The notes below the pieces were generated by a model. That model was not told the origin of the DNA and did no database searches. It saw only the letters and a program-made list of their open reading frames with translations. The position numbers and the translations under genes are program-made. Positions 61,951 to 64,000 of a DNA stretch of 64,000 bases are shown in pieces. Location: positions 62,001 to 126,000 of the forward strand of contig CAVTOR010000017.1 of the NCBI GenBank assembly GCA_963736235.1, in the 5' to 3' direction. Source of the DNA: CAVORB01 sp963736235 (GTDB taxonomy: Bacteria; Pseudomonadota; Gammaproteobacteria; Chromatiales; Chromatiaceae). Position 1 is the first letter of the stretch. Each line of letters opens with the position of its first letter.

Positions 61951-62830
61951 ATGATCACGCAACAACCAACGACGACCGCAACCGGTCCAGGCCAGTCGCT
62001 GCTGGCGCTCTATCCCGAGCCGGAGCGGACCGCGCTGGAGGGGCTCTATCTGAGTCACGATCTGCGCCGCTGCCGCCGTGGCGGCGATCCGTTCGTCTAC
62101 TCGAACTTCATCGCCAGCCTGGATGGGCGCATCGCCGTGGCGGACCCCGCAGGGCGGTGAGCCGGAAATCCCTTCGGAGACCGCGAACCCCCGCGACTGG
62201 CGGCTCCTGCTCGAGCTTGCTGCACCGGCGGACGCCTTGATCGTCAGCGGCCGGTATGTGCGCCAACTGGCGGAGGGCTCGGCGCAGGCCCTGCCGCCGC
62301 TGCAAGGCGATGTGGCGCCGGACATCCTGGCCTTCCGCGCGGCGCTGGGGCTGCCGGTCCAGCCGGTTCTGGTGGTCGTCAGCAATAGTCTGGACGTGCC
62401 GGTGGAGGTCCTGCTGCGCGATGGCCCACGGCCAGTCATCGTGGCGACCAGCGACGCCGCGTCGGTCGAGTCCGCTCGGCGGCTCAGCGGCGACCATGTC
62501 GAGGTGATCCGTGTCGGCGGCGAGCGCGTCGAAGGCGAGCGGATTGTCGCCGCGCTGGCGAAACGCGACCTGAAACTGATCTACTCCATCGCCGGGCCCG
62601 CGGTGCTTCACATGTTGCTCGCGGCCCGCGTCCTGCGTCGACTCTACCTGACCACCGTGCTGCGCGTGATCGGCGGCGAGGACTACGCGACCATGACGCG
62701 CGGGGCACGGCTCGCGCCGCCCTACGATTTCCGGCTCGCCGCGCTGTACCTCGACCCGGCGGGAGGGCCGGGCGGGACCGAGCAACTGTTGCAGGTGTTC
62801 GAGCACAGTGGAGCCGAGCGGCAGCAATGA
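61951..62830 (+). CDS. RibD C-terminal / dihydrofolate-reductase-fold protein (one frameshift)
   Basis: NADPH-dependent reductase-like protein of the RibD_C family, about 290 residues. The N-terminal part has VYSNFIASLDGRIAVADP, the usual SLDG motif. After one extra base near 62150 the frame continues EIPSETANPRDWRLLLELAA, then ADALIVSGRY, IYSIAGPAVLHMLLAA and VLRVIGGEDYA. No deaminase domain is present, so it is not a full RibD. It overlaps the next gene by four bases, so the two are coupled. Confidence 0.82.
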
Positions 62831-63705
62831 CCGCGTCAACCCAGGAGCAGACGGAGCTTCTGGTCCTTGAGCCGCATGGATTCGACGCTTCCCGAGGCGA
62901 GTGGGTCTCCGGGCGCGGTCCGCCGCCCCCGGTCACGGATCGCCTGACACTGGTGACCTACAACCTGTGGTTCGCGGAGCACTGGTGGGAAGAACGCCTC
63001 GCCACCCTGCTTGGTCTGGTGCGGGGTTACCGACCGGATGTGATCGGGTTCCAGGAGGTCACCCCACGGTGTTTGGAGCGCATCCTCGCCGAGGAGTGGG
63101 TGCGCCGCGCGTACCAGGTCTCGGACGCGGACGGCAGTACCATGGAGCCGCACGGCGTGCTGCTGCTATCGCGTCTGCCCATACGCGGTTTAGCGCTCTG
63201 CCACCTGCCGAGCCAAAAGGACCGCAAATTCGTGCTAGGTGAGCTGGAAACGGCGAACGGCTCCTTGTGCGCGGGCACCGTGCATTTGGAGAGCTCCCCG
63301 CCGAACATCCTGCTTCGCCTGCGGCAGCTTGGCCGGGCCCTGCCTTGGCTGTCCGGAGCGAATGACGGGGTGTTGATGGGGGATTTCAACTTCGACCCGC
63401 GAGACAGGGTGGAGCAGTCACTCATCGAGCCGGGTTATACGGACTTGTGGCCGGAGCTCCACGGGGACGAGCCCGGGTACACGGTGGACAGTACCCGCAA
63501 CCGAATGCGTTCTCAGCACAAGGCTCGGCACAAGCGGGCGCGCTTCGACCGCATCCTGCTGCGATCCCGCGGACACCGCTGGGTTCCGGAATCGATCAGC
63601 ATCATTGGTACCGAGCCGATCTCCCCGGACCGACCGGATCTTTACCCCTCGGACCACTTCGGGCTGGCCGGGGTTATCGTCCAGCGTCGCCTCGCGCCCG
63701 GATGA
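62827..63705 (+). CDS. Endonuclease/exonuclease/phosphatase-family protein (TDP2-like)
   Basis: Mg2+-dependent phosphodiesterase of the EEP fold, 292 residues. Motifs in order: TYNLWF, IGFQEVT, GTVHLES, LMGDFNFD, RFDRILL and PSDHFGL near the end. The pattern FQEV...HLES...GDFN...SDHFG resembles tyrosyl-DNA phosphodiesterase 2-type enzymes. No signal peptide, so cytoplasmic. Coupled to the RibD-like gene by an ATGA overlap. Confidence 0.85.
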   Translation: MTASTQEQTELLVLEPHGFDASRGEWVSGRGPPPPVTDRLTLVTYNLWFAEHWWEERLATLLGLVRGYRPDVIGFQEVTPRCLERILAEEWVRRAYQVSDADGSTMEPHGVLLLSRLPIRGLALCHLPSQKDRKFVLGELETANGSLCAGTVHLESSPPNILLRLRQLGRALPWLSGANDGVLMGDFNFDPRDRVEQSLIEPGYTDLWPELHGDEPGYTVDSTRNRMRSQHKARHKRARFDRILLRSRGHRWVPESISIIGTEPISPDRPDLYPSDHFGLAGVIVQRRLAPG

Positions 63706-64000
63706 AGTAGCGCTCGCCAGCGAAGATCACCATCAGTCCCAGCAACGCGGCCCAGATGACCAACATGTCCGTCTGCGCCTTCACCACCACGAAGGCGGCC
63801 AGCACCACCAGGTCCAGCACGATGGCCGCGATCAGCACCCAGGCCTTGGCGTCGATTTCCCGGCGCAGATGCCGCCATACGCCCCAGTGAATCAGGATGT
63901 CCATGACGATGTAGAAGATCGCACCCAGAGACGCGATGCGGCTGAGATCGAAAAAGATCGTCAACGCCATGGCGAGAACCACCGTGTACACGAGCGTGTG
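63674..64000 (-). CDS. C-terminal end of an amino-acid permease (APC family), partial
   Basis: About 108 codons running off the right edge; the frame is open to the last base, so the gene starts outside. Four hydrophobic segments are visible, including FFDLSRIASLGAIFYIVMDI and VLIAAIVLDLVVLAAFVVV, the typical last helices of APC transporters. It overlaps the end of the TDP2-like gene by about 32 bases, tail to tail. Confidence 0.65.
   Translation of the reverse strand, partial: HTLVYTVVLAMALTIFFDLSRIASLGAIFYIVMDILIHWGVWRHLRREIDAKAWVLIAAIVLDLVVLAAFVVVKAQTDMLVIWAALLGLMVIFAGERYFIRARGDAGR

Overview
The window is a high-GC chromosomal segment of a gammaproteobacterium. The evidence is gene order: smc-zipA-ligA (zipA is restricted to Gammaproteobacteria), the block yciI/yciB/PHP phosphatase/yciO/M50 protease/trpS/scpA/scpB/rluB, and dnaB-alr-radA. 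A fused ATP sulfurylase/APS kinase, multihaem cytochromes, a hydrogenase-assembly relic and an alpha-carbonic anhydrase fit a chemolithotrophic or sulfur-type lineage (Chromatiales/Ectothiorhodospiraceae-like). That placement is an inference from gene content only.

Layout. 0-10.6 kb: dnaB-alr-radA, an FHA protein, a CorC-type CBS protein, the three-gene AMMECR1/Memo/radical-SAM cluster, a YihY membrane protein and rdgC. 10.8-17 kb: sat-cysC, a sugar-nucleotide epimerase/dehydrogenase pair, an FGGY sugar kinase and queF. 17-24 kb: smc, zipA, ligA and a small conserved protein. 24-29 kb: alpha-carbonic anhydrase, then a divergent cytochrome locus with a pentahaem protein on one side and an octahaem HAO-like protein plus a tetrahaem NapC-type quinol dehydrogenase on the other. 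29-38 kb: housekeeping block ending in scpAB and rluB. 38-43.5 kb: ergothioneine genes egtB-egtD and PEP carboxylase. 44-51 kb: an integron. 51-53 kb: a RAYT transposon, an IS3 remnant and a MITE-like repeat. 53-57.6 kb: a PadR-controlled RND efflux operon. 57.8-64 kb: hydrogenase relic (rubredoxin remnant plus hupJ), cation antiporter, CHAD protein, RibD-like reductase, TDP2-like phosphodiesterase and the end of an amino-acid permease.

The most notable system is the integron. An IntI-type integrase lies upstream of, and co-oriented with, its cassettes, which is the reverse of the usual layout. Five cassette ends can be read. In three of the four cassettes whose start and attC are both visible and intact, plus the K+-channel cassette, the attC R'' box is the exact complement of that cassette's own first bases. 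Two cassettes are IS91-family HUH transposase genes whose attC lies inside the 3' end of the coding frame. Others carry a K+-channel-like protein, a GIY-YIG (T5orf172) protein and an unknown protein. A palindrome-rich segment between the integrase operon and the first cassette is the candidate attI/control region.

Many genes are interrupted by single-base indels, mostly insertions, concentrated at about 10.8-16.6, 34.5-36.1 and 38.2-43.4 kb. Because trpS, scpA and ligA are among them, I read most of these as sequence or assembly errors rather than decay. Such genes are listed over their full reconstructed span.
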